Shown in pieces: positions 19,881 to 28,398 of a stretch of 38,572 nt of DNA. Source of the DNA: a virus; IMG/VR virus record IMGVR_UViG_3300024280_000008, positions 1 through 38,572 of that record; one strand, written 5' to 3'. A program made the translations under genes and the position numbers. The notes under the pieces were generated by a model that did not search any database, was not told the origin of the DNA, and saw nothing but the letters and a program-made list of their open reading frames with translations. Position 1 is the stretch's first letter. Every line of letters starts with the position of its first letter.

Positions 19881-20023
19881 AAGCCAGACGCGACTCTGGC
19901 CTACGCCCTGTCACATCTCAATTGAACAGAGAAAGGTGCTCCTCTAGTGTTTCCATACTTACTAATATTCCACCCCCATTTTTCACACTAGGTCTGGTGC
20001 AAATCCAAAACAGGGCAAAATTT
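19881..20023 (+). promoter_or_regulatory. Structured 5' leader of the packaging operon
   Basis: About 143 nt without a gene between the promoter and the TerS ATG. GCCAGA/TCTGGC (19883-19888, 19895-19900) begins it. Then GCCCTGT (19905-19911) pairs with ACAGGGC (20010-20016), enclosing CTAGTGT/ACACTAG (19944-19950, 19985-19991). All perfect pairs, nested. Candidate cis-regulatory RNA, or DNA recognised for packaging. Confidence 0.5.
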
Positions 20024-20437
20024 ATGGCAAATCAATACACGCCAGACCCAAGACAACAGTTGTTCTTAGCTTACTACCTCGACCCTAAGAGTGCGACATT
20101 TTCTAATGCGTATCAATCTGCAATTAAAGCAGGATATGAAGAAGAATACGCTAAAGTCATTTTACATAAAGACCTTGACTGGCTGTCAGAAAGTGTCAAA
20201 GACTCTTTACTCTTACAGAAAGCCGAAAAAAGACTCAATGAACTGCTCGATTTAGAGCCTGTAGACAAAGAGGGGAAGATAGACAACTCACTCATTGCCA
20301 ACCAGATGAAAGCAGTTAACTTGGTGGCTAAGGGAATCGGTAAGGCTAAATATTCAGAACGAGTAGAACAAACAGGAAAAGACGGTGGCGCAATACAAGT
20401 ACAAGAGATTACTGGTATGAAGATAATTAAAGATTAA
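20024..20437 (+). CDS. terS: Terminase small subunit
   Basis: 137 aa from ATG 20024; the longer frame was rejected because it runs through the structured leader. 'MANQYTPDPRQQLFLAYYLDPKSATFSNAYQSAIKAGYEEEYAKVI' is the usual TerS N-terminal HTH with '(F)SNAYQSA-AGY', followed by a helical oligomerisation region and 'IANQMKAVNLVAKGIGKAKYS'. Recognises phage DNA and feeds TerL. Confidence 0.85.
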   Translation: MANQYTPDPRQQLFLAYYLDPKSATFSNAYQSAIKAGYEEEYAKVILHKDLDWLSESVKDSLLLQKAEKRLNELLDLEPVDKEGKIDNSLIANQMKAVNLVAKGIGKAKYSERVEQTGKDGGAIQVQEITGMKIIKD

Positions 20438-20439
20438 CT

Positions 20440-20580
20440 ATGTTTGAACAATTCAAAACGCAAGTTAAAGAGCTATCAAGGGCTGACGCATATATCCTTT
20501 TAATGAACTGGTTTCAGCAAGGCAAGACTAACGGTGAAGAAGTTTCTAAATACCTCAACCACATAAAAGAAACTTTGTAA
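20440..20580 (+). CDS. 46-aa hypothetical protein between terminase genes
   Basis: ATG 2 bp after TerS, stop 4 bp before TerL. MFEQFKTQVKELSRADAYIL... NGEEVSKYLNHIKETL, helical. Function unknown, probably packaging-related by position. Confidence 0.6.
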   Translation: MFEQFKTQVKELSRADAYILLMNWFQQGKTNGEEVSKYLNHIKETL

Positions 20581-20584
20581 TAGT

Positions 20585-22030
20585 ATGGAACTAGAGTTCA
20601 AAACAAAGAACCAGCGCCAGCTAGAAGCGGTAGAAGCGTGGATTGACTCTACTACTGATGAGATTCTTTACGGTGGTGGTAAGGGTGGTGGTAAGTCTTA
20701 CCTCGGTGCTTCTCTCATCTTTGGTGATGCGTTGATATACCCCGAAACACATTACTTTATTGCACGCGCTGAGCTAACAGACTTGCGAAAGTTTACAATC
20801 CCTACTATTCATGAAGTGTTTAAGAACTGGGGATTAAAAATAGATGACTATATGTCATTTAACGGACAAGATAACTGCTACACGTTAAAGAACGGCTCAA
20901 AGGTTTATTTGTTGGCGTGTAAGGAAATACCAAGTGACCCACTATACGAACGCTTTGGTTCTATGCAGATGACCCGTGGTTGGATTGAAGAAGGAGGAGA
21001 AATAGCAGAAGCAGCTAAAAGTAACCTTTGGCTTTCTATTGGTCGTTGGAAGAACGCCGAGTATGGCCTAAAAAAGAAACTACTAATCACAGCAAACCCC
21101 AAGAAAGGCTGGATGAAGCGAGACTTTATTGATTTATGGAAAATAGACTTGTTACCCAAAGGGAGAAAGTTTATTCAAGCCCTTGTTACCGATAACCCGT
21201 ATCTACCAGAAGATTACGTTGAGACACTAAGAAACGAAAAGGACACAGTTCGCCGTCAACGTCTATTTGAGGGTAATTGGGATTACGACGAAGACCAAGA
21301 CAGTCTAATTACCTTTGATGCTCTTACTGATGCTTTCAGTAATCCAGTAGTTAAAGATGGTGAGAAATACCTAATCATTGACGTTGCGAGACTTGGGCAG
21401 GACTCTACTGTATTCGCTTTCTGGGATAGTTTGGAATTGTACAAAATAGAACAGTTCCACAAACAAGATACGCAGACAACAATTCAAAAAGCGAAAGATA
21501 TGGCTAGAGCTGAGAATATCCCTTATTCTCATATCATCATCGACGAAGATGGTATTGGTGGTGCTGTAGTTGACGGTATGTTTGGAGTAAAGGGATTTAT
21601 AGCTAACAGTACGCCACTTCCAACGGCCTCAGAAGTACGTGCAAGAGATAGGAAAATAGAGAGTTTCCTAATACCTAAACGAAACTTTGCTAACTTAAAG
21701 ACTCAGTGTGCTTTTAAGTTGGCGGAACTAATAAACGAACACAAAATTGTATTTAATGTTCCTAAATATCGGGACATTATCATCGAAGAACTAACAGCTC
21801 TATTGCGCCAGAAAGATATAGACAGCGAGGGTAAGTTACGAATACGACCCAAAGAGGATGCAAAGCTAGAGCTAGCACGCTCACCCGACATTGGAGATAC
21901 GATTATTTACCGCGCATGGTTTGAATTACAGAAAGACTTTGTTGATGACTCGCCAGAAAGACAACAAGCACGTTCAAACATCAGCAATCAATTCAAGATA
22001 ACTCTAGGAGAGCTTAACAGCGCGAAATGA
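20585..22030 (+). CDS. terL: Terminase large subunit
   Basis: 481 aa, normal length. Walker A is GGGKGGGKS at 30-38, with two Lys; Walker B-type 'GWIEEGGEI' at about 132-140; the C-terminal RNase H-like nuclease shows 'LIIDVARLGQDSTVFAFW' and 'IIDEDGIGGAVVDG', the acidic metal-binding strands. ATP-driven translocase and headful/cos cutter at the portal. Ends in an ATGA overlap with the SET gene. Confidence 0.95.
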   Translation: MELEFKTKNQRQLEAVEAWIDSTTDEILYGGGKGGGKSYLGASLIFGDALIYPETHYFIARAELTDLRKFTIPTIHEVFKNWGLKIDDYMSFNGQDNCYTLKNGSKVYLLACKEIPSDPLYERFGSMQMTRGWIEEGGEIAEAAKSNLWLSIGRWKNAEYGLKKKLLITANPKKGWMKRDFIDLWKIDLLPKGRKFIQALVTDNPYLPEDYVETLRNEKDTVRRQRLFEGNWDYDEDQDSLITFDALTDAFSNPVVKDGEKYLIIDVARLGQDSTVFAFWDSLELYKIEQFHKQDTQTTIQKAKDMARAENIPYSHIIIDEDGIGGAVVDGMFGVKGFIANSTPLPTASEVRARDRKIESFLIPKRNFANLKTQCAFKLAELINEHKIVFNVPKYRDIIIEELTALLRQKDIDSEGKLRIRPKEDAKLELARSPDIGDTIIYRAWFELQKDFVDDSPERQQARSNISNQFKITLGELNSAK

Positions 22031-22431
22031 ACCACTTACTGCAAACTGTCTTTTGTACGCTTAAACCATCATCTATTCACGGTGTCGGTGTTTTTGCCAT
22101 TAGAGACATACCGAAAGGAACGCAGGTAATATTTGAATACGAGCGCGTAGAAACTGTTGAGCTGACTGAGCAAGAATTTGAAAGTCTACCAATAGAAATA
22201 CAAGAGGAGATACTACCGAGGACTATATTTATCAAAGACGAACCGCTTATCTTTCTTGACCCTAATAGCGCTGCAGATTTCCGTTCGTTTATGAATCACA
22301 GCGATAATCCAAATACTAATGGGAAAGTGGCGTTAAGAGATATTGCTAAAGGAGAGGAGTTAACAGAAAACTATAAAGACATGGGCGAGTGGCATCGCTT
22401 GACCAGTGAGTTCATGTTTGGCGTGATATAA
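22027..22431 (+). CDS. SET-domain protein methyltransferase
   Basis: 134 aa. 'SSIHGVGVFAIRDIPKGTQVI' (16-35) is the SET entry motif; 'FMNHSDNPNTNGKVALRDIAKGEELTENY' (88-116) holds the NHS/D SAM-binding segment, the GEEL-t-NY strand and the catalytic Tyr116. All core SET elements are present in a minimal domain. Known reaction: Lys methylation with SAM. Located between TerL and portal with an ATGA overlap, so the target may be a virion or packaging protein, or a host protein (inference). Confidence 0.85.
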   Translation: MNHLLQTVFCTLKPSSIHGVGVFAIRDIPKGTQVIFEYERVETVELTEQEFESLPIEIQEEILPRTIFIKDEPLIFLDPNSAADFRSFMNHSDNPNTNGKVALRDIAKGEELTENYKDMGEWHRLTSEFMFGVI

Positions 22432-22432
22432 T
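22427..22432 (+). promoter_or_regulatory. Promoter upstream of portal
   Basis: GTGATATAAT at the end of the SET gene; leader of about 45 nt to the portal ATG. Confidence 0.5.
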
Positions 22433-22484
22433 AATCACAAATACATAACCTTATCAACTGTAAAAGGTGGAAAACTTTTAACAC

Positions 22485-24296
22485 ATGGAGACAGCTTTAG
22501 ACATCATTCGCAAGCAAGAACAAGACTACATCAATTCTGATACTACAATCAGTGAGCATGTTACGTTTTCACCAAAAGAAAACATTGATAAGATTGAAGC
22601 GTACTTAAACAGTAAGCATACTTCTGGAAGCACTGACTCACTTGGTCGTGAAAAACCTTTCTTTAACATCGTAACTGCCGCGTCTAACGTCTGGTATCGC
22701 GCTACTGATATTGACCGCGCTAACATTCGTATTAAGGCAACCAAGAGTTCTGCTCACACTACAGCCCTCCTTGCAGATGTAAAGTCTAAAGAGTGGATGC
22801 GTAAGAGTAACTTTGGCGTCTGGCTCAATGACTGGGGTAGAACGCTAGCACGTTACGGTTCAGCAGTTTCTAAGTTCGTAGAGAAAGACGGCGAACTAAT
22901 CGCAACTGTAGTACCGTGGAATCGTTTAATTGTTGACGCTATTGAGTTTTACGGCAACCCTGTAATTGAAAAGCACTACTACACACCAGCACAACTACGA
23001 AAGAACCCACTCTTTGACCAAGAGCAAGTAGAGTCTCTTATCGAACACGCTCAAAAGTCACGCGAGACAATGGGTAAGGACAGACAAGATAACAAGTCTG
23101 ACTACATAGAAGTCTACGAACTACACGGCGAGTTTGAAAAAGAAATGCTCACAGGAAAGGAATCAGACTCAGACATCTACGTGCAACAGGTTCACATTTG
23201 TTCATTTGCAGTAGATAGCGAGGGTGAATACCTAGACTACACACTCTACAGTGGACAAGAAAAGAACCCATACCACATTACTCACCTCATCAAAGAAGAT
23301 GGGCGTGTGATGGCTATTGGAGCCGTAGAACACCTGTTTGAAGCACAGTGGATGGTGAACCATAACGAGAAAGCTATTAAAGACCAGCTAGAACTAGCGT
23401 CTAAACTTGTATTTCAAACTAGTGACCCAGCATATCAAGGCAAGAACACAGGCGACCTAGATACTGGCTCCATTCTCTACCACGAACCAAATCAACCACT
23501 CACCTTACTGGCTAACGGTAGTCACGACCTAAACGCCCTACAGAACTCTAAGACAGACTGGCGTGGTCAAGCCACCGAAGCATCAAGCACTCCAGACGCA
23601 ATACGTGGCGTAACTCCACCATCAGGGACAGCACTTGGAACCGTACAGATAACTACAGCGCAAGGTCTCTCACTCTTTGAATTAATGACTGAGAACAAAG
23701 GACTAGCACTAGAAGAAATCTGGAGAACGTTCGTCATACCGAACATTAAGAAGCAACTCAATACTAAAGACGAGATTGTAGCTGTCCTAGACGACATGGG
23801 TGTAAAGCAGATAGACCAACTCTACATTCCAAACGAAGCTAAGAGACGACTGGCAGAAATGTACAAGAAAGAACTAAAGACTTTCTTAGAGTCTCCGATT
23901 GACGAAGCACCAGCGCAAATAACACCACCAGACCAAATAGGCGCAGAAACTCAGATTACAGAAGAAATGAAGACACTAGGTAACAAGCGTTACTTCAAGC
24001 CAGACGAACTAGACGAAAAGACATGGAAAGATGTATTCAGTGACTTTGAATGGGAGGTAGAAGTCGAGGTAACTAACGAACAATCAGACAAGCAAGCAAA
24101 TCTCGCCACACTTAACACAGTACTATCAACTCTAGCCAGCATGGGAGATATGGAAAACGCTAAGCTCGTTCTCTCTAAGATTCTAGAAGAAACAGGTACA
24201 TTCTCACCATTAGAACTAATCTCAGTTTCAACTCCTCCAGCTCCCGAACCAGCTCAACCATCTCCTATGCAAGCAACACCTCAGCTACAAACCTAA
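22485..24296 (+). CDS. Portal protein
   Basis: 603 aa, following TerL. 'KPFFNIVTAASNVWYRATDIDRANIRIKA' and 'FGVWLNDWGRTLARYGSAVSKFV...VVPWNRLIVD' are the N-terminal wing/stem pattern of large P22/SPP1-like portals. The C-terminal 70 residues are helical, then Pro-rich (PAPEPAQPSP). Forms the dodecameric DNA channel and docks TerL. No obvious fusion. Confidence 0.85.
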   Translation: METALDIIRKQEQDYINSDTTISEHVTFSPKENIDKIEAYLNSKHTSGSTDSLGREKPFFNIVTAASNVWYRATDIDRANIRIKATKSSAHTTALLADVKSKEWMRKSNFGVWLNDWGRTLARYGSAVSKFVEKDGELIATVVPWNRLIVDAIEFYGNPVIEKHYYTPAQLRKNPLFDQEQVESLIEHAQKSRETMGKDRQDNKSDYIEVYELHGEFEKEMLTGKESDSDIYVQQVHICSFAVDSEGEYLDYTLYSGQEKNPYHITHLIKEDGRVMAIGAVEHLFEAQWMVNHNEKAIKDQLELASKLVFQTSDPAYQGKNTGDLDTGSILYHEPNQPLTLLANGSHDLNALQNSKTDWRGQATEASSTPDAIRGVTPPSGTALGTVQITTAQGLSLFELMTENKGLALEEIWRTFVIPNIKKQLNTKDEIVAVLDDMGVKQIDQLYIPNEAKRRLAEMYKKELKTFLESPIDEAPAQITPPDQIGAETQITEEMKTLGNKRYFKPDELDEKTWKDVFSDFEWEVEVEVTNEQSDKQANLATLNTVLSTLASMGDMENAKLVLSKILEETGTFSPLELISVSTPPAPEPAQPSPMQATPQLQT

Positions 24297-24317
24297 AAGC
24301 GGTGGGGTGGAACAATT

Positions 24318-24578
24318 ATGAACATATTACAAATAATTAAAAACAAATTTATGGCAAAGATTGAACATAAACCAATCCCAACAGATGATAAGTCAGCGGC
24401 ACTCGCAGCTATCGCAGCGTACAAGGCTCAAAACCCAGCCAAGTACGAAGCTAAGAAAGAAGCCCTATTCGCACGTTACGGACTTAACGTGGCAGAAGAC
24501 AGTGTAGACGTTGAACCAGACGCAAACGACATCGAGTTAGAAGAAATCAAGAAGAAGATTACAAAAGCTAAGAAATAA
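24318..24578 (+). CDS. Small Ala/Lys-rich protein, 86 aa
   Basis: Two starts: ATG 24318 (MNILQIIKNKF) or ATG 24351 (MAKIEHKPIP); the second follows AAAAACAAATTT, the leader type found before 26484, and may be the true one (75 aa). Helical: KSAALAAIAAYKAQNPAKYE and 'IELEEIKKKITKAKK'. Between portal and scaffold; unknown virion or assembly role. Confidence 0.65.
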   Translation: MNILQIIKNKFMAKIEHKPIPTDDKSAALAAIAAYKAQNPAKYEAKKEALFARYGLNVAEDSVDVEPDANDIELEEIKKKITKAKK

Positions 24579-24584
24579 AATATT

Positions 24585-24917
24585 ATGGTGGACAAGAAAT
24601 TCAGACGCTTAGACGACAGCGAAATAGCGTGGATTAAGGCTACGTTTAAGGATAACGAACAAGGTCTTATCACACTCCGAAAGATTCTCTTGCAAACAGG
24701 TGAATCAGAAACTCCAGTTGGTTTCTATCGTGACTCATGGTCTGGACTCGACCTTAAAGGACTAGACGACGCGGGCAGAGTTCTCGCTGTAGCTACTCAC
24801 CAATCTATGCTTAATCATGTAGAGGGTGGACTCCGTTCTCTACAGATAATTGCAGAACAAACAGAAAAGGAAATTGAGGAAGCGATTGAAGCCGCAAGAA
24901 AGAATAGTTCTAAGTAA
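24585..24917 (+). CDS. Hypothetical head-operon protein, 110 aa
   Basis: 'FRRLDDSEIAWIKATFKDNEQGLITLRKILL...LDLKGLDDAGRVLAVATHQSMLNHVEGGLRSLQ', all helical; conserved position between portal and scaffold. No family recognised. Confidence 0.65.
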   Translation: MVDKKFRRLDDSEIAWIKATFKDNEQGLITLRKILLQTGESETPVGFYRDSWSGLDLKGLDDAGRVLAVATHQSMLNHVEGGLRSLQIIAEQTEKEIEEAIEAARKNSSK

Positions 24918-24924
24918 GGCGTGG

Positions 24925-24930
24925 TATAAT
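24925..24930 (+). promoter_or_regulatory. Promoter of the scaffold/coat genes
   Basis: GTGGTATAAT, 28 bp before the ATG at 24959. Confidence 0.6.
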
Positions 24931-24958
24931 AATATTAATAGAGTAACCATCTCATCAA

Positions 24959-25492
24959 ATGGAAAATGAAGAATTAGAGGTCATCGACTCAACAACCGAT
25001 GAAACAGAGACCATCGACTCACAAAACGATGAAGAAGTAGTAGAGGTAGAGGAGAAAGAAGAATACACAGAACGTGAAAAGCAACTCTACGCTCGCTTAA
25101 AGAAAGCAGAAGCAGAACTAAAGGAAAAGAAAGATGTAAAGGTGGAAAAGACAGTAGCGACAAAGTCTGACACTAAGTTGTCTATCTTTGACCAGAAAGC
25201 TATCTTTAACGCTAACATTGACACACAAGAAGACTTAGACGAGATTCTAGACTATGCAAGCCGAAAGAACATTTCTGTTGCAGAAGCTCTCAAATCTACC
25301 GTCATAAAAGCTACTCTTGCAGAGAACGCAGAAATACGAAACTCAGCCCTTGCTGTAAATACAGGAACAGGCCGACGTTCAGGCGGAACAGTATCAAACG
25401 AAAGACTCCTAGCAGATGCCCAAAACGGCAAGATGCCAGAATCAGCCGAAGATATTGCAAAGCTCGCTCGTATACGACTCGGTAAGAAGTAG
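24959..25492 (+). CDS. Scaffold-like protein
   Basis: 177 aa directly before the coat gene. Very acidic N-terminus (ENEELEVIDSTTDETETIDS) with a coiled-coil stretch (EREKQLYARLKKAEAELKEKK), and a basic C-terminus (IAKLARIRLGKK): the usual make-up of phage scaffolds that bind coat through a basic tail. Assigned from composition and position. Confidence 0.7.
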   Translation: MENEELEVIDSTTDETETIDSQNDEEVVEVEEKEEYTEREKQLYARLKKAEAELKEKKDVKVEKTVATKSDTKLSIFDQKAIFNANIDTQEDLDEILDYASRKNISVAEALKSTVIKATLAENAEIRNSALAVNTGTGRRSGGTVSNERLLADAQNGKMPESAEDIAKLARIRLGKK

Positions 25493-25501
25493 CCACTGGT
25501 G

Positions 25502-25526
25502 GGGTTAAAATAAATTAAATTAACCC
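25502..25526 (+). promoter_or_regulatory. Palindromic promoter/operator of the coat gene
   Basis: GGGTTAA/TTAACCC inverted repeat (25502-25508, 25520-25526) contains a TTAAAAT -10. ATG follows 5 bp after the repeat. A regulator or a hairpin at the RNA 5' end could act here. Confidence 0.4.
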
Positions 25527-25530
25527 TAAT

Positions 25531-26385
25531 ATGGCTAACACCATCGCATCACGCGTATATCGTGATAAATATCGCTCAGCAACTCTAGATACACTTCTAC
25601 GAGGCGCAATGGTTTCAGAAGCAATTACTTCTGTAGACCGCTCAAACAACCTACGAATCCAATCACCTTACAGTTCAACACCAACAGTTGTAGTACAAGC
25701 TCTTGCAGGTACTTACTCACCAGCAGACTTCACAACCACTGATGACACCCTGACTGTAACTGACGAGTTCATCGTAGCAGAACACATCATGGACTTCCAA
25801 GAGTCTTTGACACAGTTCGACCTCTTCGCCGCACGTACAGAGCAAATGGCTTTCAACGTAGCTAAGAAGATTGACGAATTTGTACTCAACAACCTCTGTG
25901 AAGACGGAACAGGAACATACACCACACCAGCAGGTGGTTTCACTACAGCAGCTAACGTAAATGAAATCTTCGCTAACATCAACGCTAAGGTTGACGGTTT
26001 CGCAGACTCATACAACGGTAAGTTCGTTGTTCTCGAAAACACTGACATGGTAGGACTTTATCAAGCAGGTGCGGCTAACGGCTTCACTTTCGCTGATAAC
26101 GTACTCAACAACGGTAAGGTAGGACAGTGGATGGGCGTAGACATTTATGTTGTACGAACAGGCACTTTCACCGACGCAACTGTTGGAACAATCACATGGA
26201 CTAACTCAGGCCACCGTGTAGCAGGAGTCAAGAATATGGCTACTGTTGCGCTTCCAGGCGGAGTCAAGACAGAAGAAAAGATGGTTTCAGGAAAGACAGG
26301 TATGGAAGTAGTTACTTATGGTTACGTAGGATTCAAACTATGGGCGCCTAAAGTTACTCTTATCATCGACATTACTCTAGCCTAA
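25531..26385 (+). CDS. Major capsid protein, HK97 fold
   Basis: 284 aa. 'MANTIASRVYRDKYRSATLDTLLRGAMVSEAI...FTTTDDTLTVTDEFIVAEHIMDFQESLTQFDLFAARTEQMAFNVAKKIDEFVLNNL' gives the N-arm, E-loop, P-domain and long spine helix; A-domain strands follow; 'GVKNMATVALPGGVKTEEKMV' is near the end. Forms the icosahedral head. Position after scaffold and the terminator after it support high expression. Confidence 0.9.
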   Translation: MANTIASRVYRDKYRSATLDTLLRGAMVSEAITSVDRSNNLRIQSPYSSTPTVVVQALAGTYSPADFTTTDDTLTVTDEFIVAEHIMDFQESLTQFDLFAARTEQMAFNVAKKIDEFVLNNLCEDGTGTYTTPAGGFTTAANVNEIFANINAKVDGFADSYNGKFVVLENTDMVGLYQAGAANGFTFADNVLNNGKVGQWMGVDIYVVRTGTFTDATVGTITWTNSGHRVAGVKNMATVALPGGVKTEEKMVSGKTGMEVVTYGYVGFKLWAPKVTLIIDITLA

Positions 26386-26392
26386 CTTTATT

Positions 26393-26417
26393 AACCTCTC
26401 ACTTGGTGGGAGGTTTT
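26393..26417 (+). terminator. Terminator after the coat gene
   Basis: 10-bp stem (26393-26402, 26406-26415, one G-U), TTG loop, TTTT. Possibly a partial stop that keeps coat mRNA high. Confidence 0.75.
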
Positions 26418-26483
26418 AGGGTTGAATGTTCCCACCAGCGTTCAGCCTTAAACCCTCTCACTAATGAGTAACAAAAACAAATT

Positions 26484-26894
26484 ATGGCAGTAGCAAATGG
26501 ATTCAACCCACACTTTGGTGGACTAACGCTCGGAGCAGTAACACTCACTCCAGCAGCAACCGCTAGTGTTTTGAATAGTATTCCACCATCAGTTCGTGTA
26601 GTACGACTTGGCGCTAACGTAAACGATGTAAACGACTTCACTGTCCTTCCATCTCTCGCGTCAGTACCAGTAGGACATCAAATCACTATCATTGCAGGCG
26701 CAGCTAACTCAGAGTTACGCACACCAGCGTCTTCAGCAGAAGAAATCAACAGTGAAGACTGTGACGGCACTAAGGAAGCTCTCCTTACAGCAACAAACAT
26801 CTACACTGTGACCAAAATCGACAACACTATTGGATGGATGCTTGAGGGTCGTACCGCTATCGGTGCTTTCCAAACAGCAATCGTTCCAGATTAA
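26484..26894 (+). CDS. Putative head decoration/virion protein, 136 aa
   Basis: Beta-rich: 'LGAVTLTPAATASVLNSIPPSVRVVRLGANVNDVNDFTVLPSLASVPVGHQITIIAG'. It follows the coat gene and has an unusual 100-bp leader. A decoration or cement protein is plausible; no family recognised. Confidence 0.6.
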   Translation: MAVANGFNPHFGGLTLGAVTLTPAATASVLNSIPPSVRVVRLGANVNDVNDFTVLPSLASVPVGHQITIIAGAANSELRTPASSAEEINSEDCDGTKEALLTATNIYTVTKIDNTIGWMLEGRTAIGAFQTAIVPD

Positions 26895-26950
26895 TGATTA
26901 TCTCACTCACTCACTTATGGGTGGGTGGACATAGCAATTAAAAAATAAAT

Positions 26951-27217
26951 ATGGATAACTGCAAATACACAAACTTATCAGCTTCTGCGGCGATTAAATC
27001 AGCAGCAGGTACACTCTACGGAATAGTAGTAAACTCTCACACATCAGGAACATTGAAGTTGTGGGACAACACAGCAGGTTCTGGAACAGTAATCTTTAAC
27101 ACCATTACTTTCGCAGCAGGGCCTAACTTTATCCCATTCGCACAGGGTATCTCATTCAACACAGGACTCTTTGCAACAATCGGAGGAACAGCAGATATAA
27201 CAATTCTTTGGAAATAG
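26951..27217 (+). CDS. Small beta-sandwich virion protein, 88 aa
   Basis: 'AAGTLYGIVVNSHTSGTLKLWDNTAGSGTVIFNTITFAAGPNFIPFAQGISFNTGLFATIGGTADITILW' is the common phage decoration fold (strands, 'G-v-f-tGLf-ti-gtadiTvly'). Virion surface role likely. Confidence 0.65.
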   Translation: MDNCKYTNLSASAAIKSAAGTLYGIVVNSHTSGTLKLWDNTAGSGTVIFNTITFAAGPNFIPFAQGISFNTGLFATIGGTADITILWK

Positions 27218-27220
27218 CCC

Positions 27221-27967
27221 ATGTCACTCGCATTTAACGACACAAGCACATATCGCGGACTCGTTCAAATGTACGAGCGTGAAATTAGTGCGCAACGTGC
27301 TACTGTTTCTGGTAACACTAACTTACTTAAAGAGTTCACAGCCGATGCAAACTTAGCAATAGACGATTACCTCACTCTAGCTATTCAAGCGTCTGGTTCT
27401 TGGAAAATTGACGACACAAACCACACCGACTACCCTGAAATCACCACTAACATCGTCGCAAACCAACGAGAATACTCTCTCCTAACTGACGAAAACGGTA
27501 ACGCTATCCTCGACATCTATAAAGTGTACGCAAAAGACAGCGCAAGTTCTGCTTTTCGACTTCTAACCCCTTACGATTCTGATGCAGAAACAGAATCTAG
27601 CACATTTTCCGACGGAATGAGTGCTACAGGCTCTCCGACTAAGTACGATAAGCTCGCTAATATCATTCGTCTTGATAAACTGCCGTCAGCAAACGTCACA
27701 AACGGCCTAAAAGTCTCTATAAACCGAGAAGCATCTTACTTTACTTACACAGATACGACTAAAAAAGCTGGTTTTGCTGGACTTCACCACAAATTCTTCT
27801 ACCTACGCCCTGCTTTAGACTACGCAAGACGCAATAGTCTCAACTCATACCCACGAATCGAAGCAGAAGTAATGAAACTAGAGCAAGATATTAGAGAATA
27901 CTACGGCTTCCGCGCAAAAGATGAACGACCAAATAAATTAACAGCATTTAAGCAAGATAACAGATAA
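27221..27967 (+). CDS. Head-to-tail adaptor, P22 gp4-like
   Basis: 248 aa. 'YRGLVQMYEREISAQRATVSGNTNLLKEFTADANLAIDDYLTLAIQASGSWKIDDTNHTDYPEITTNIVANQREYSL' is the adaptor start; 'GFAGLHHKFFYLRPALDYARRNSL...LEQDIREYYGFR' the helical end. Closes the portal and forms the upper tail. Confidence 0.75.
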   Translation: MSLAFNDTSTYRGLVQMYEREISAQRATVSGNTNLLKEFTADANLAIDDYLTLAIQASGSWKIDDTNHTDYPEITTNIVANQREYSLLTDENGNAILDIYKVYAKDSASSAFRLLTPYDSDAETESSTFSDGMSATGSPTKYDKLANIIRLDKLPSANVTNGLKVSINREASYFTYTDTTKKAGFAGLHHKFFYLRPALDYARRNSLNSYPRIEAEVMKLEQDIREYYGFRAKDERPNKLTAFKQDNR

Positions 27968-27970
27968 CCT

Positions 27971-28396
27971 ATGGCCAACGTAAAGTACAATACATTCGGC
28001 AGAGCAATCGCCAAGAACGACATGGACACTGTCACCATCAAGGCAATGTTCATGGACCCATCTTATACACCAGACGCAGACAATCATGTGTATGTTTCAG
28101 ATATTTCAGCCTCACGCGCATCAGGTTCAACAGACCTAACTGTAGCGAGTTTCACCATCACAGCAGATAACACTGACAACCGTACAGAATTTGACTGTGC
28201 AGACTTAACAACTGGAACAATCACTCTCTCAGCAGGTACAGATTGCGTGGTGTTCTACATCTCAACAGGAGTAGACGCGACATCAGAACTTCTAACGTGT
28301 AACGACCTATTAGTGGGCGGTGTACAAACTACTGTCTACCCAATCGCAGGAACACTCACAGCAACCATCAGTACAAACGGAATCTTTAGCATCTAG
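27971..28396 (+). CDS. Structural protein, 141 aa
   Basis: Starts 3 bp after the adaptor. 'FGRAIAKNDMDTVTIKAMFMDPSYTPDADNHVYVSDISASRASGST...FYISTGVDATSELL', beta-rich with repeated Thr/Ser. Virion protein of unknown place. Confidence 0.65.
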   Translation: MANVKYNTFGRAIAKNDMDTVTIKAMFMDPSYTPDADNHVYVSDISASRASGSTDLTVASFTITADNTDNRTEFDCADLTTGTITLSAGTDCVVFYISTGVDATSELLTCNDLLVGGVQTTVYPIAGTLTATISTNGIFSI

Positions 28397-28398
28397 AC

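Noticed and set aside
19922-20023. 34-residue N-terminal extension of TerS
   Set aside because: It lies in the structured leader; family similarity starts at MANQYTPD.
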